This document shows, piece after piece, positions 45,592-56,029 of a DNA stretch of 64,000 bases. The translations under genes were made by a program, and so were the position numbers. How positions within the stretch are numbered: position 1 is the stretch's first letter; each line of letters starts with the position of its first letter. Origin of the DNA: Ardenticatenaceae bacterium (GTDB lineage: Bacteria > Chloroflexota > Anaerolineae > Promineifilales > Promineifilaceae). The notes beneath the pieces were generated by a model that made no database searches, was not told the origin of the DNA, and saw only the letters and a program-made list of their open reading frames with translations. The stretch covers positions 1-64,000 of the forward strand of contig JACKBR010000019.1 of the NCBI GenBank assembly GCA_020634495.1, in the 5' to 3' direction.

Positions 45592-46048
45592 GGGGGTAAA
45601 AGGATTTAGAGGGTGACGCTAAGTCATTCCGGGTTTGGGAATCGTTATCTATGTTTTTCTTCAAGATGTTCCGTAAGAAGCGATTGTACAGCTGTTGAGC
45701 GAACCTAAGGAACTCCTGTGCTTCTTCTTGTGTTGGCTTTCCATGTGGAAGCAAACCCATTTCTCCAGGATATCGGGATTGAATGTAAACAGCCTCTAAG
45801 CGATCGAGCATATCCTGGTCAACTGAAATGGAGATGTTGGGAATTAGCAAACTGTAGAGTCGCGTCAGGCTATGAGTTTTTAGAGCAGCGATTTCTAATT
45901 CTTCAAGAGCGGCTTTCAGGGTTTTTTCTACTGCCTGTTGCGCATGGAAAGCAACCATGTTGGTTAATTCTGGTTGGGCAAGAAGCAACTTTGCTGCCAG
46001 CAAATCGTCTTCCGCTCGATTTAGCCATTCAAGCGTTATCGTTTTCAT
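45533..46048 (-). CDS. HEPN-domain protein of an MNT/HEPN toxin-antitoxin pair
   Basis: Starting at ATG 46048 (MKTITLEWLNRAEDDLLAAK) this encodes a HEPN domain: helices with RAEDDLLAAKLLL, AFHAQQAVEKTLKAALEEL, LKTHSLTRLYSLL and VYIQSRYPGEMG. HEPN partners of minimal nucleotidyltransferases are RNase toxins or tRNA-targeting regulators. A canonical R-x4-6-H motif is not obvious in this copy, so activity is uncertain. The antitoxin-like gene overlaps its start by 20 bp, implying translational coupling. The last 35 or so residues read through into the start of the biotin carboxylase gene and look non-native, so a frameshift near 45.61 kb may have removed the real stop codon. Expected length for the family is about 130-140 residues. 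Confidence 0.83.
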   Translation of the reverse strand: MKTITLEWLNRAEDDLLAAKLLLAQPELTNMVAFHAQQAVEKTLKAALEELEIAALKTHSLTRLYSLLIPNISISVDQDMLDRLEAVYIQSRYPGEMGLLPHGKPTQEEAQEFLRFAQQLYNRFLRNILKKNIDNDSQTRNDLASPSKSFYPLDPKNPDCNRERNCRPQHH

Positions 46049-46382
46049 AGAGCAAAATTCCTTTTTGCAGCAGTTCCCTGGCAAAAAGACTGTTCATCTG
46101 AATGAATCGAGCATGCATTGGACGGGTATGGACAATTAAGTCCACAGGGATTGAGCCTTTTATGTCTCGAAGTAATCGGGCAACCTCAAGGTAAATTTGC
46201 TCTTTCTCATGATAGGTTTGTGGCAGCGTATTATCGTTGGTCACTACCAGCAAATCTAAATCACTGGTGGCGGAGGCTGATCCTTGCGCATGGCTACCAA
46301 ACAAAATCACCTTGGCCGGATTGATTTTTTTTAGCTGCTCTATGATTAAGGGCAGATATAAATTAATTTCCTGGGTGGTCAT
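46029..46382 (-). CDS. Minimal nucleotidyltransferase (MNT), antitoxin of the HEPN pair
   Basis: A complete 117-residue protein with the polymerase-beta-type signature KVILFGSHAQG followed by TSDLDLLVV. Here Gly-Ser and the paired Asp residues bind nucleotide and Mg2+; a third acidic residue is in IPVDLIVH. In characterised HepT/MntA (type VII) modules this enzyme adds AMP to the HEPN toxin and silences it. It is the first gene of the pair, and its stop overlaps the HEPN start, so both are made from one message. It is one of few intact reading frames in the frameshifted zone. The module is inserted upstream of the carboxylase genes and may have entered as a mobile unit. Confidence 0.9.
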   Translation of the reverse strand: MTTQEINLYLPLIIEQLKKINPAKVILFGSHAQGSASATSDLDLLVVTNDNTLPQTYHEKEQIYLEVARLLRDIKGSIPVDLIVHTRPMHARFIQMNSLFARELLQKGILLYENDNA

Positions 46383-46433
46383 GAAATTATTATAACGTAG
46401 GAGTGCAATACCTACTATCTACCTGTATTCGAG

Positions 46434-47199
46434 CTATGCCAGCCCGATTTGTTTGGCGAATTCTTCGACCGCTTGCAAATGCTTTCCCGGCGTGTTGTAG
46501 CCGATGGTGATGTGGCTGGCCCGTTTCTTTGCCAGGCCTGCTGATACGTTTGCCAGGCGATCTGGCCGTCTTTGACGTGCAGGCGGGTTCTATGCCGACG
46601 TCGTGGCGGAACGCCGTTTTCCCTTTTTCTAGCCCTCCAGTTTTTCCAATGACTTTAGCCGATTCGGCCGCGGTAGCGGGCAGCCAGCCAACTTCCCCTT
46701 TGCGGGGTCAATCGTTGCAGCACCACATCGGTGGCTGCCCAGCCAGATAATCGACGCTGCACGGCATGGATTTGGCCCGGCGTCGGCAAGCGGCTGGCCT
46801 TTGAAGGTGACGAGCTCCTGAGTGAATGCGCAGCTGAGCACGTCCAGCCCGATGGATTCCGGCTTCACTTTTGTTCCAGCCCATGCCGATGCTTCAGCCG
46901 AAAACGCATGTCAACACATCTAAACTGGCGGCCTGCCGTTAACGGCGGCGCGGCAAAATCAGAATGCCCGTACAAACAGCGTGGTGGTCAAAAGTGGCCG
47001 CGTAGGTAAACAGCAAAAACACCCGCTGGTATCCGGTGGCGGGTTTCGCCACGCCGGGCGATTCCGGATTTGCGTGCTGAGACGTGATCAGAGGCCAGGA
47101 TGTGGCCAAAGCCGAGTGGATTCGGCCGTTTGCGTTAGCCTGGCCCAGGCGATTAGGGTCGTTGCCACCCGGTTTGGGGAAAACAAGGCCAATTTTCAT
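46434..47199 (-). pseudogene. LLM-class F420-dependent oxidoreductase, frameshifted
   Basis: ATG 47199 is preceded by AAGGAG and gives MKIGLVFPKPGGNDP, the standard start of luciferase-like monooxygenase family flavin/F420 oxidoreductases. In shifted frames the series continues NPESPGVAKPATGYQRVFLL, FTYAATF, LDVLSCAFTQELVTFKGQPL (the family ESEGEF..G..HF-type block) and IIWLGS, ending near QIGLA at TAG 46434-46436. At least five shifts are required over 766 bp, a little short for the 280-residue family norm. The substrate cannot be predicted. The leader repeat before its ribosome binding site recurs before the FAD reductase at 62.4 kb and the carboxyltransferase. Same strand as the carboxylase genes. 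Confidence 0.75.
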
Positions 47200-47764
47200 T
47201 ACTTTCTCCTTTGAGAATAATTTAACTGCGAGAGCGCGAGAACGCGAGAAAACTCGCAGCAAAATTCGGTAATCTGCCGATTTTCATTCATGGTAGCCAA
47301 CGACAGGTGGTGTCGTTTCTTTGAATATTTAACGCGGAGGCGGAGGCGCAGAGATAAACTACGAGCGCAAAGATTCCCAATTTCAGGAACTCAGCCTTTC
47401 TCCGGTGTCAGTGCTCGGTGTCACTTGCTTTTGCCATGACAGTAATTTTGCAGATTAACGCAGATTCCCAATCTGAGGATGCTCACTCCTCATCTTATCT
47501 TTTTTCGTACTTAATACCTATCCGAATATTAGCCACAGAGTGCACAGAGGGTTTAGAGTTTAGGTGCAAAGCCTCTGAATTCTCTTTTTCCTCTGTGGCT
47601 CTTTCGGATAGATTCTTAGTTGTAATCATTCAAACGGGGAAAGGCAAATTGTGGTACGGCCGTTTCTTTGAGCAATGTCATGCAAACGGGTGACAATCGA
47701 CCCTGCGGTTTTGGACTAAAGCTGTCTAGAATTGGCCTGAGAAAAGGAAAGGAGTTTTTTTGCA
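47200..47764. repeat. Intergenic low-complexity CTCTGYG-type repeats
   Basis: This 565-bp divergent spacer between the LLM gene and feoB holds several imperfect low-complexity units: GCGAGAACGCGAGAAAACTCGC near 47232-47258 in reverse form, GCGGAGGCGGAGGCGCAGAG near 47334, and CACAGAGTGCACAGAGGG near 47537. A GATTTTCATTCATGGT motif at 47279 also occurs at 43122. One ACGGCCGT copy lies near 47657. I see no gene. Confidence 0.6.
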
Positions 47765-49772
47765 GTGGTAGAACAATGTGCTTGTCATGGCCCGGCCCCA
47801 ACAATTACGCTGGATAACGGCCGTCCCGTTATTTTAGTGGGCAATCCCAATGTGGGTAAATCTGCCCTGTTTTCCCAATTTACCGGCGCACGGGTAGACA
47901 TCTCTAACTATCCCTGCACCACCGTTGAGGTGACGCAGGGCCAGCTCAAGCTGGATGAAACCGACATGGTGCTCATCGATACGCCTGGCGTGCAGAGCTT
48001 GCTGCCGCATTCCGATGATGAGCGGGTGACGCGAGACATGCTGCTGGCCGCCGCGCCCTGGGCGAGCTTTTGCAGGTGGCTGACACCAAAATTTGCGTCG
48101 GGCACTGCTGCTCACTTTCCAGTTAGCTGAGTGCGAAAACCGTTTGTGCTGCGCTCAACATGGCGGATGAGGCCAAAGTGCTGGGCAGCATTGCCGTGGA
48201 TGCGCGGCGCATTGGCCCAAATTTTGTGGGGCCGAGGTGCCCATTGGTGGCCACGAATGGGCCAGGCTTGATGATTTACGTCTTAGCCTCAAGGTCTCCT
48301 GCCCGTGGCCACCGCCCCTTTGCCACGAAGGTACAGAAATTGAAACGGCTGTATCCCAAAATTTGCCAGCTTCTTCCCGAAGATCACAAGCAAGCGAGCC
48401 ATTGCTCTCTGCTGGCAGGCGATGCTGATCCGGCAACCATGCCCCGCCCATGTGCCGCTGACCGCGCGCCGCTGGCCTGGCAGTCCAGCCTGAACAAATT
48501 GAAACGATTGTGGCTACCACGGCCAGCCGCTACGACCAACCCCTGAGCTATGCCATCACCTGCCAGCGGCTGCGCCGCGCTGACTGCATTGTGGCCCAGG
48601 TGTGGCAGGCGGACGAGGAGCGCCCCCACGTTTACCGAAAACTGGATCGCTTGATGGTGCATCCCGTGTGGGGCTGGTTCTTTTTAGCAGCTGGTGCTTT
48701 TGGGACTGTACTATTTTGTGGGCAATTTAGGCGCGGGCGTGATGGTCGATTGGTTGAAAGCGTCTTTTTTGGCGAATGGATCAATCCGCTGGCGGTGCGG
48801 GCCGCCGATGTGCTGCCCTGGCCGCTGCTGCGTGACTTTTTAGTGGGTGAGTATGGCCTGGTGACGATGGCCCTCTCCTACAGCATCGCCATCGTGCTGC
48901 CGATTGTGTTTACCTTCTTTTTGGCCTTTAGCTTGCTGGAAGATTCTGGTTATTTGGCTCGATTGGCGGTGATGGCAAATCGGCCGTTTAAGGCGATGGG
49001 GCTGAACGGCAAAGCGGTGCTGCCCATGGTGCTTTGCCTGGCTGTGACACGATGGCAACCTCACCACCCGCATTTTGGAAACGCGCAAAGAGCGGCTCCA
49101 GGTGACGCTGCTGCTGGCCCTGGGCGTGCCCTGCTCGGCCCAACTGGGCGTGCTGATGGGCATGGTGGCCATTTTGTCTGGTTTCTGCGTACTGCTCTGG
49201 CTGAAGCGTGGTGCTGCTGACGTTGTTTCAGGCTGGCTGGCTGGGCGGCAAAGCTGCTGCCCGCCAATCGTCTGACTTTATTTTTGAGCGCGTTCCGGTG
49301 CGCCAGCCTCGCCTGAAAGCGATTGCCGTGAAAACGGTGGCGCGGGTGGAATGGTATCTTAAAGAGGTTCCAGCTTGCTCTTTTGTGGCTGGTACGGCTC
49401 TGCTTGTTTCAGCGTTGGATAAGCTGGGGCCGTTGGTGCAGCTGAGCGGCTGCCGGCTGTCTGTGGTTCAGGGTCAAAGCTTGGCCGCCTGTGGAACAGC
49501 CAGCGTCTTTGATTGGTTTTTCCGGGCCAAAGATTTTGGTGCTGCGTGGGTTTGTTTGGCCTGGCGCGCAGGGGATGTGCTGACGGCAACCAGATGGTGG
49601 TTAGCCTGGTGGTGATCACCCTGTTTATCCCTTTTACTGCCAAATGTTGATGATTATTCGAGAACATGGCAAACGCACGGCGCTGGCGTGGCTGCTTTTG
49701 TTCTCCCTTGCTTTTTTGCGGGCGGTTTGCTGAACTGCTGTTGTGTTCAAGGTTTGGCGGGAATTTGAGTGA
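47765..49772 (+). pseudogene. feoB: Ferrous iron transporter FeoB, frameshifted
   Basis: The intact 5' part from GTG 47765 encodes the FeoB G-domain: G1 VGNPNVGKS near residue 27, ARVDISNYPCTTVEV (G2 region), G3 DTPGVQSLLP. Beyond 48060 the gene is shifted repeatedly: MADEAKVLGSIAVDA, RRADCIVAQV, KLDRLMVHPVWGWFFLAAGA, then the membrane core LVTMALSYSIAIVLPIVFTF, EDSGYLARLAVMANRPFKAMGLNGKAVLPM and CSAQLGVLMGMVAI. The C-terminus with VSLVVITLFIP and TALAWLLLFSLAF ends at TGA 49770-49772. FeoB is a GTP-regulated inner-membrane Fe(II) importer. The GLNGKAVLP and Gly-rich core motifs are preserved. A FeoA-like gene follows 73 bp downstream. Confidence 0.9.
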
Positions 49773-49844
49773 TATCAAAGATTTCAGATTTAAAGATTTT
49801 TATCTGTGTAATCTGCGAAATCTTTTGATTAGGGAGATGTTGAT

Positions 49845-50310
49845 TTGACCAGCGACGTATCAAAGATGCAGCAATGTGCTTTTGCGGGTTATGAATATGA
49901 TGCCTCGCAGTTGGTGTGCTATCTGGCTGCCTGCTGGCAGAAAAATGTGCTAGATTTGCTGCCCTAACTGCGGCTACCAGGTGGTGGATGAAAGCCGTCG
50001 GCCATTGGTAAAGCTATTGAAAAAGTATAAAGGGCAGAACGGCCGTCCACATCCCGGAGCCATCCGCATGAAACTATCCGGTAAACCCTTGCCGGGCGCG
50101 ATATCGCTCTGTGGTCACCGCGATTGATACACCCAAAATGCCGCTCGCTTACACAACCATATCGGCGTTGGGGCTGGTGCCCGAAGCCTGATCAAGCTGC
50201 AACAGCGCCGCTAACCTGCCTACGTGGTGCGCGGTGGAACTCCGCCTTCCTGGACGACGATGTGGGCTCGTGAAATCATCGTCCAACCCTGGCAAGCATC
50301 TTTTAGTTCT
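49845..50310 (+). pseudogene. feoA: Zinc-ribbon plus FeoA-domain protein, frameshifted
   Basis: Directly downstream of feoB, a TTG start at 49845 preceded by AGGGAG gives MTSDVSKMQQCAF, then in alternating frames GYEYDASQLVC, LAEKCARF, and a further CPNCGYQVVDES-like phrase (a zinc-ribbon as found in FeoB-linked proteins). After about 50.05 kb comes a FeoA (SH3-like) domain: GAGARSLIKLQQRR, PAYVVRGG and REIIVQPW, matching the GLVPG..I.L..R..A..V..G..E..ID...A..I.V pattern. FeoA-like proteins bind FeoB on the cytosolic side and support its iron transport. Four or more frameshifts are present. The symbol is by domain identity only; the fused zinc ribbon makes it atypical. Confidence 0.68.
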
Positions 50311-50812
50311 TCAATCAGCCGCACATCTGGTTTTTCAGACACTCGCGGAGGCGTAAACGCCCCCTGGCTATTTCCTATGAAAGGCCCGAAGGGCCCGCTA
50401 TTCAAGGCGCCTGTTCGCGCCCAATCGAAGCCTACAACTAGCCGGATGGGCTTCCAGCCTCCGTTATAAGTGGGAAAGGCAACCGCTCTAAAATTCTCCA
50501 ATTGCCCAATTGACCCCAAGCTGGCTAAAATGCCTGCAACTTAATACTTGATTGTTCCAACCAACAGGCGTTGGGTCCTTGCAGCAAATTGCTGGCAAGG
50601 TATCTGAGCGTCGCATAACCTGTGGGAAAGCATTGAGCCTGGCCAGAGAGCACAGAGACTGGGAGATTTCTTTTCCCCTCTTTTCTCAGTGGCAAAAAAT
50701 TCTTTTCTGCGCAGCAATTTTACTTTTGATAAAGCCTTGGGGATTGCGGGGAGTTGGCATGGGCACAACGTCAGTTGTGCTTATGCTGTTCACGCACTCT
50801 CTGGAGGTTTTT
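50311..50812. other. Spacer between feoA-like and membrane-protein genes
   Basis: A stretch of 502 bp without a recognisable gene. It contains the short GC hairpin GGCCC-GAA-GGGCC at 50383-50395 and a CACAGAGACTGGGAG low-complexity piece near 50649. Fragmentary frames of up to about 80 codons look non-protein-like. Confidence 0.5.
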
Positions 50813-51600
50813 ATGTTTCGCTGGCAGGTTGGCGAAATGTTCCTTATGTTATACGTTTTTCAGGCCCTCTTCGTCACGTTTCATTCACATCCTGGTTCTC
50901 ACTAAAATTGGTTTAGAAGATATTCCTGCGCTCACCTTTTGCTGGACTGTTACGGGCTGGCTCTTTCTCTGCTCTGCTGCCTTTTTGCGCGGCGGTGGCC
51001 TGGATGAAGGCGGCAGTTAGACCGTACGGGCTGGCTGCTGGACTGCTGGCCTCGCGTGATTTTTATGCCTTTGACGCAAGGGGCGTGCAGTTTGTGGGGC
51101 TGGCCTACCTGCCCTGCCGTTACGGTGAACGTAATGCTGGGCTTCACCTCGATTGTGTGTGGCGCTGCTGGGATGGATTTGCTGGGGAACGGCCGTCCCT
51201 GCAGTGGTTGGGGCATGTTGCGGCGATTGGTGGTGGCCTGCTTTATTTTTATCCGGTACAAATTCCGCTGGCGAGCCCAGCTGGTGGGCTGTGGCAGACG
51301 GTGGGGAGGCACAATGCGGGTTCGGGCCGTTTTGGGGCGGTCGATAAAACCGGGCGCGGTTACGGTTGTGCCAACCATCACCACCGTGAGCATGGGCATT
51401 GGCGCAATGCTGCTGCTGGTGGTGTGTCGTCACGTAAGGGTTTCCCGCTCTGCGCTATAAAGCTGGCTATTATTGGCTGGCTGGCGCTGGTGAATACCGC
51501 CGCCTTTGCCTTCACCCTGTGGAATGTCCGCTGCGCACGCTGTCGGCGGATGAGTCCAGCATCATCAACAAATAATGGCGTGCAGATTCCCATTTGGCGG
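50813..51600 (+). pseudogene. Polytopic membrane protein, frameshifted, unknown
   Basis: A perfect GGAGG sequence precedes ATG 50813 (MFRWQVGEMFLMLYVF). Hydrophobic segments alternate between frames: LFVTFHS, ALSLLCCLFA, GAACGDFVG-like patches, VMLGFTSIVCGAAGMDLLG, GHVAAIGGGLLYFYPVQIPL, VVPTITTVSMGIGAMLLLVV and WLALVNTAAFAFTLWNVR. Together they suggest roughly seven to eight transmembrane helices. The short phrases RTLSADESS and SSIINKWRADS near the 3' end look like a soluble tail. I cannot name the family. It lies downstream of the iron-transport genes on the same strand. At least five shifts occur. The 3' end runs into a palindromic GDWRLE-type repeat at 51.7 kb. Confidence 0.5.
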
Positions 51601-51705
51601 TGATTTTTTTTGGGGAACGCCGAACGGCCGTCAGGTTGTTGGGCTGGTTGTGGCAATTACGGCGCGCTGTTGGTGTAGCTGGTCGCGGGGTTATAGGAGT
51701 TTTGG

Positions 51706-51766
51706 GAGATTGAGATTGAGATTGAGGATTTATATAACCCCCAATCTCCAGTCTCCAGTCTCCAAT
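51706..51766. repeat. GDWRLE-type palindromic repeat, intergenic copy
   Basis: The left arm GAGATTGAGATTGAGATTGAG is partly complementary to the right arm AATCTCCAGTCTCCAGTCTCC, matching the arm sequence of the dnaE insertion. Minus-strand translation includes GDWRLE. The element lies between two genes. Its right end touches the stop codon of the prolyl oligopeptidase (TGA at 51766-51768). Confidence 0.8.
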
Positions 51767-53779
51767 CATTTATCAACATCGTCCACAAAACTGTATACGT
51801 CCGTCGCCCTTCTGATAAGCTTGGCGGTGGGTTTGCCCAGGCTGTGCCTGGCGAACTTCCAATGCGGATCAGGAGGATTATTAAGCCGTTATCCGTGTTT
51901 CTGCAGCGGCGGCAAACTTTATGCGCATCGGCACCACCCGATCGCCGGTGTCGGCGGTGGTGATGTGATGAGCGGCGGGTGCAGGTGTGGTCGGGCTGAC
52001 GCGCGTTGTGCAAGGAGAAATAGCATAAAGTTGAAATGATCCGGGTTTCCTCCGCTGCCATATTCCGACGTCCAGTAGCGCCCGGCGCAAATTTATGGTA
52101 ACGCAGCATGTCGATGACCGCACGCCGCAGTGTACTGCGCCAACAGAACATCGGGGCGCTGGCACCAGCAGGCGTCAACCAGCAGCCCGCCGTTGTTGCG
52201 GTCCCTCAATAGTGCGCTTCGCTATTCGTGTATTAGTTTGATGAGCCACTCCCCAGCAGCGCGATAAAATCGTCAAAACATTTTGTTTATTTTCCAGCAT
52301 CTTCTGCCTGGTGCCACAGCGCCCGCCATACCCATGCCGCCGCGCAGGCAGGTTTGGCGTAGACGCCGCCACGCCCAGCCAGGCCAGCCGGTGGGGGAGA
52401 AGATGGGCGTCATGGCGATGTTGCAGCCGCCGTAGCCACATACACAGCAGTTAGGGGATTTGGTCATCAAGCGCCATCCTTTTTTGTAGATGGAACAGCG
52501 GCACTGCCATCTTTGACGGGTGAAAACCCGCGTCGTTTCTGCAGGCAACGGGTCAAACCGGGCTGGGGCTGATCTAAAATGCTCAATTGTTAGGCGAAAT
52601 CGTAACGCAAAATTGTGGGTGGATAGGTGAAGGATTGAAACTGATGAACAGCTCGTGGTGTGCTTGCGCTCGCCTGATAAATCAAAGATGGTGTCAGACG
52701 GGCAGCTCAATTTCGTCAGATGGGAGCCGTCGAGCGCGTAGCGGTGCAGCTTGTGCTGCCGTGCAATGTGCCCAGGATGAACTCGTTGCCGACCATCAGG
52801 CTGAAAGCGTGATGGCATCGTTGCCTTCGGCGATCAGGGCTTGCCAGCTGGCGGGTCGGTTGTTGAGGTGGATGGCGATGAGTCGGCCGTTATCTGCCTG
52901 ATTGTCCGTCTGGAAATAAAAACTTTGGCCCATCGTTAACAAATGGTAGCCTGCGTCCATCTCATCCAGCAGGTAGATGAAATCTTCACCGGGTTCAGAC
53001 GGCGATAGAAGCGGGTTGCGCCTGTTTGCACGCATCCCAAACGTGCAGGACGAGGCACGGCCGTCTTTTGTCACCAGATTAAAGCCCAAATTAGGGTGCT
53101 GGGCCGGGCAAAGACAATTTGGTCGGCGCTTTGGGTGTGCCCACTTTGTGAAAGAATATTTGCTGGCGGGTGCTGGGCGCGTCGGGCATTTTTCCGGCTG
53201 GGGTAGCGGGCGAAAGCCGGAGCCATCGGGCAGCCAGGCGGCGTTGGTGAATTTAGCCCAGCGCAGCACTTTGGTTGTTCCGGCCCAATTTCGCTAAACG
53301 GCGAATGGGATGGTTTGCCAGTCGCTTCCGCTTTGGAGAGGGTGTGTAGGCCAGGAAATGGGCTGTCTTTAGTTGTAGTTTTGGCCCATGAGGGCGATAT
53401 CTCCATCTCTTGCTGGAGCGGGGATCGGGCAGTTCTTCAGCGGGCGTCCAGGCTGGCTTGTTTGTAGAGAATGTGGCTGGTTTTGCAGGCCATCATTTTT
53501 CTGCAAAATGTGAAGTATTGGTCTGCTTTGCGGCGCGGTACGCTGCTTTTTGGGGTAGTTCCACAGGGCGGTGAGCCGTTTGTTGAACTGCTGGTAAATG
53601 GCAGCTCGGCCGCGATGCTTTGGGTGAGATCGTTTTGGGCTCTTGCACTCCAGGCGATGGCCTCCTTGGTTTTCAGGATTTTCTAGCCAGCGGTAGGGGT
53701 CAGGAACGCATGTACCGTGGTAATTGTCTGTAACGTCCTCTGTGGGCAGAAGTTGGGTACTTATATGAATTCGTGGCAT
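51766..53779 (-). pseudogene. Prolyl oligopeptidase (S9A), frameshifted
   Basis: ATG 53779 gives MPRIHISTQLLPTEDVTDNYHGTCVPDPYRWLENPEN, the typical S9A N-terminus. Further pieces in other frames: SFPGLHTL, PRPSTLIWALIW-type propeller blades, MGQSFYFQTDNQADNGRLIAI, then catalytic-domain pieces CGYGGCNIAMTPIFSPT, RLRQTCLRGGM, DMLRYHKFA (from the family MLRYHKF block), ADTDDRVV-like DRV region and GKP. The Ser of the EGRSNGG active site is not readable because of a shift near 52.2 kb. The C-terminus ends SFVDDVDK at TGA 51766-51768. A proline-specific peptidase of about 670 residues is the expected intact product; cytoplasmic, no signal peptide. Confidence 0.85.
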
Positions 53780-53867
53780 CCATTTGTCGCTCCTCGTTAG
53801 ATTGCACTGATTTTACCTCGTCGTTTGGCTGGTTGGTTGAAAACGGCTGCCTGTTTATTATTGCTTC

Positions 53868-54369
53868 ATGACATCCACTTTGGTTACCCAACTCCGTTTT
53901 GCTTCGCAGCGAATTTATGCGCTGCCTGAAGGTCTGACGAAGATGCCATCGCGCCTGCTGCCGATGAACTGCATTAGCTGGATGGTTGGCCATCTGGCGG
54001 TGCAGGAACAGTTTTACTGGATTTATCTGGCGCAGGGCAAGGTTGTCCGGGCTGTAAACTCAGGCGATAGTGGATATACGTCCGGCCAGCACTCTCCTTG
54101 AAGAGATGCGGCAAGTGGCAAGAAATTACGGGCTGCCGCCGATGACTATCTGGAAACGGTGACACCTGAGCAGCTCACCGATCACCTGACGCACGGCGAA
54201 ACCACCTCGCGGGAAACCGTAGGCACGATGCTGCTGCGCAACACCTACCATTACTGGTTCCACACGGGTGAAGTTTCATGCCGTGCGCTGCGCAGTTGGG
54301 TCACAATTCGACCTGCCGCAGTTTGTGGGGAATATGGAAATTGCCGTTTACCAGGCAGAACCTTCCTGA
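53868..54369 (+). pseudogene. DinB-like protein, frameshifted
   Basis: Starts at ATG 53868 with MTSTLVTQLRFASQRIYALPEGL. The following MNCISWMVGHLAVQEQFYWIYLAQG carries the first conserved metal-ligand His (GHLAVQE) of DinB four-helix-bundle proteins. After a shift near 54.1 kb, LTDHLTHGETTSRETVGTML continues to YHYWFHTGEVS, which holds the second and third His ligands (HYW..HTGE). The end DLPQFVGNMEIAVYQAE is read only after two further shifts. DinB-family proteins bind a divalent metal and act as thiol transferases or damage-induced enzymes; the exact reaction is unknown. About 165 residues are expected. Confidence 0.8.
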
Positions 54370-54540
54370 AACTAAACCGAACAAAATAAAATCATAAACG
54401 AGAGGTTCAGGCCCGCGCAGCTCGTTTTTGCGTGTTGGGCGTTGGGCAAAGTTCCTGAGAAAGTCGACTAATGCGTCCCATGACAACGGACACGCCTGAG
54501 GTAAGGTGTTCTTACAAAAAATTTTGGCTTTGAGGGCTCG

Positions 54541-55135
54541 ATGAACAAAAAGACATACACATTTGATTGGGGATTTGGCTTGAAGGGTAGTAAGTTGTGC
54601 GCTGGGAATCTACGTATTTGGCCTGCTGGCGATTCCTGTCAATGTGGACAGCTGGTAAGCAGTGGGCAATGTGAGCGCGAACTGCTGGGCATCATGGTGG
54701 CGGGTCTGTTGTTTGCGCATTTTTTGCGTTGGCGGCACGTTGGGGCTGGGTTGGCTGCTGCAAAAGCAGCGCATCTCTGCCAAACGCTGGATTGGGCATA
54801 GTGTGGCGGTTACGGCCGTTGTCATGAGCGGTGGCGTCGCCCTGATGTCAACATTGTTTGAGTTGGTTCCTGAACCCGTTTCCGCTTTGTATATTGGGCT
54901 TGTGTTGGGGCTGCCAATGGGTTTGGTACAGTGGCGGCTGTTAACCCAGAAAAACATCCCGGCTACTACGGTCATGATTAGCGTGGTGGGGTTATCTCTT
55001 GCGGCTGCAATCATTGTGTACTTAAGCGGCGATGGGCGGGAATGGCTGATCATTTTGATGGGATTGCTGGTCGGTGCCGTGACGGGTTTGGGGATGATGT
55101 GGCTGCTGCGAAGGGAAACGGCCGTTGCCGTCTAA
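54541..55135 (+). pseudogene. Integral membrane protein, 5' part frameshifted
   Basis: The 5' frame from ATG 54541 begins MNKKTYTFDWGFGLKG, then shifts. From about 54720 to 55135 the frame is open: GGTLGLGWLLQKQRISAKRWIGHSVAVTAVVMSGGVALMSTLFELVPEPVSALYIGL and so on. It carries four to five hydrophobic helices and ends LLRRETAVAV, where the last five residues come from an ACGGCCGT copy. It looks like a small membrane protein without recognised family. A glycine-rich sequence lies in each helix, as in channel or scaffold proteins. Confidence in the gene is fair, in function none. Confidence 0.6.
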
Positions 55136-55259
55136 ATCTTTACTCAAGGGAGACGACACCAACAGTCGCGAGTTGACCACCATGAATGAAAATCAGCAGA
55201 CGCGCGTATTTTCCAGATTTTGATCAGCGTTCATCTGCGTTTATCAGTCCCATTTATGA

Positions 55260-55900
55260 AGGAGAACCCGGACCGTGATCTTAAATAGCAAACATATCGA
55301 CGGGCGGCGCGGCCTTCATGGTTGCCAGCCTCGTTTTTATCGGTAACAGTTTCAATGAGACGAGCCGTCTTTTCTATCCTGCTGATGCTTGACGTGATTG
55401 ATGGGCAAAATACGCTGCTCATTTTGGGCAGTTGGCCTTCATCTTTGCATATGTGGCATTTTGCGCAATTGTATGCCCCGCGAGCCGGGCGCGCGGCCAG
55501 AATAGCCATGCGCCTTTGCAGTGGCGGCATTTTGGTCGCTGGGACATACCAGTTTCGCCTCAGCATTACCCAATTTTGCCGAAAACTTGTCGGCCCTTGT
55601 TCTTTGGGATGCTTGCTGGTCAGTGGATTGATCTGGCTGGGTATCCTGAATCTGCGCCAACCGTCATGGACATTGCGCTGGCTGCTGTTGCTGTGGACTG
55701 GCTGATGGGTTTTGTTGGTTTTTTTGTTTAGTGGCGAGGTGATGACGGTCAGACTCTCCTCCTTCCGGCAATACTTACTGCTCTGGGTCTTTTGGGCTGG
55801 GCTAATCCATGGTTGACAACGAATTGCAGGTGGAACGCTCATTGATTGGCATATTCCGTTTATAATGTGGCAACAACCGATGCATAACCGAAACAAAAAC
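55260..55900 (+). other. Degraded membrane-protein-like region
   Basis: Hydrophobic stretches in alternating plus frames (VFSILLMLDVIDGQNTLLIL, LVGPCSLGCLLVSGLIWLGI, LRWLLLLWTG) suggest a frameshifted membrane gene, perhaps about 190 codons. No family is recognisable. The 120 bp before it contain CATGAATGAAAATCAGCAG and ATTTTGATCAGCGTTCATCT low-complexity repeats. Confidence 0.35.
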
Positions 55901-56029
55901 CGACAAGCAATTTTATCGCTGTGGAGAATTCATATCGACAATTGCCGTTTCATTGCAATCTGCTGCCGAACAAGTGACGTGCTCATGTTCGTCGGGTGGG
56001 CTGTTTCAGGCCAGCCCGTTTTATGCTGT

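Noticed and set aside
54610..55053. A 147-codon minus-strand gene
   Set aside because: Antisense to the open plus-strand membrane-protein frame, which has better helices and codon use.
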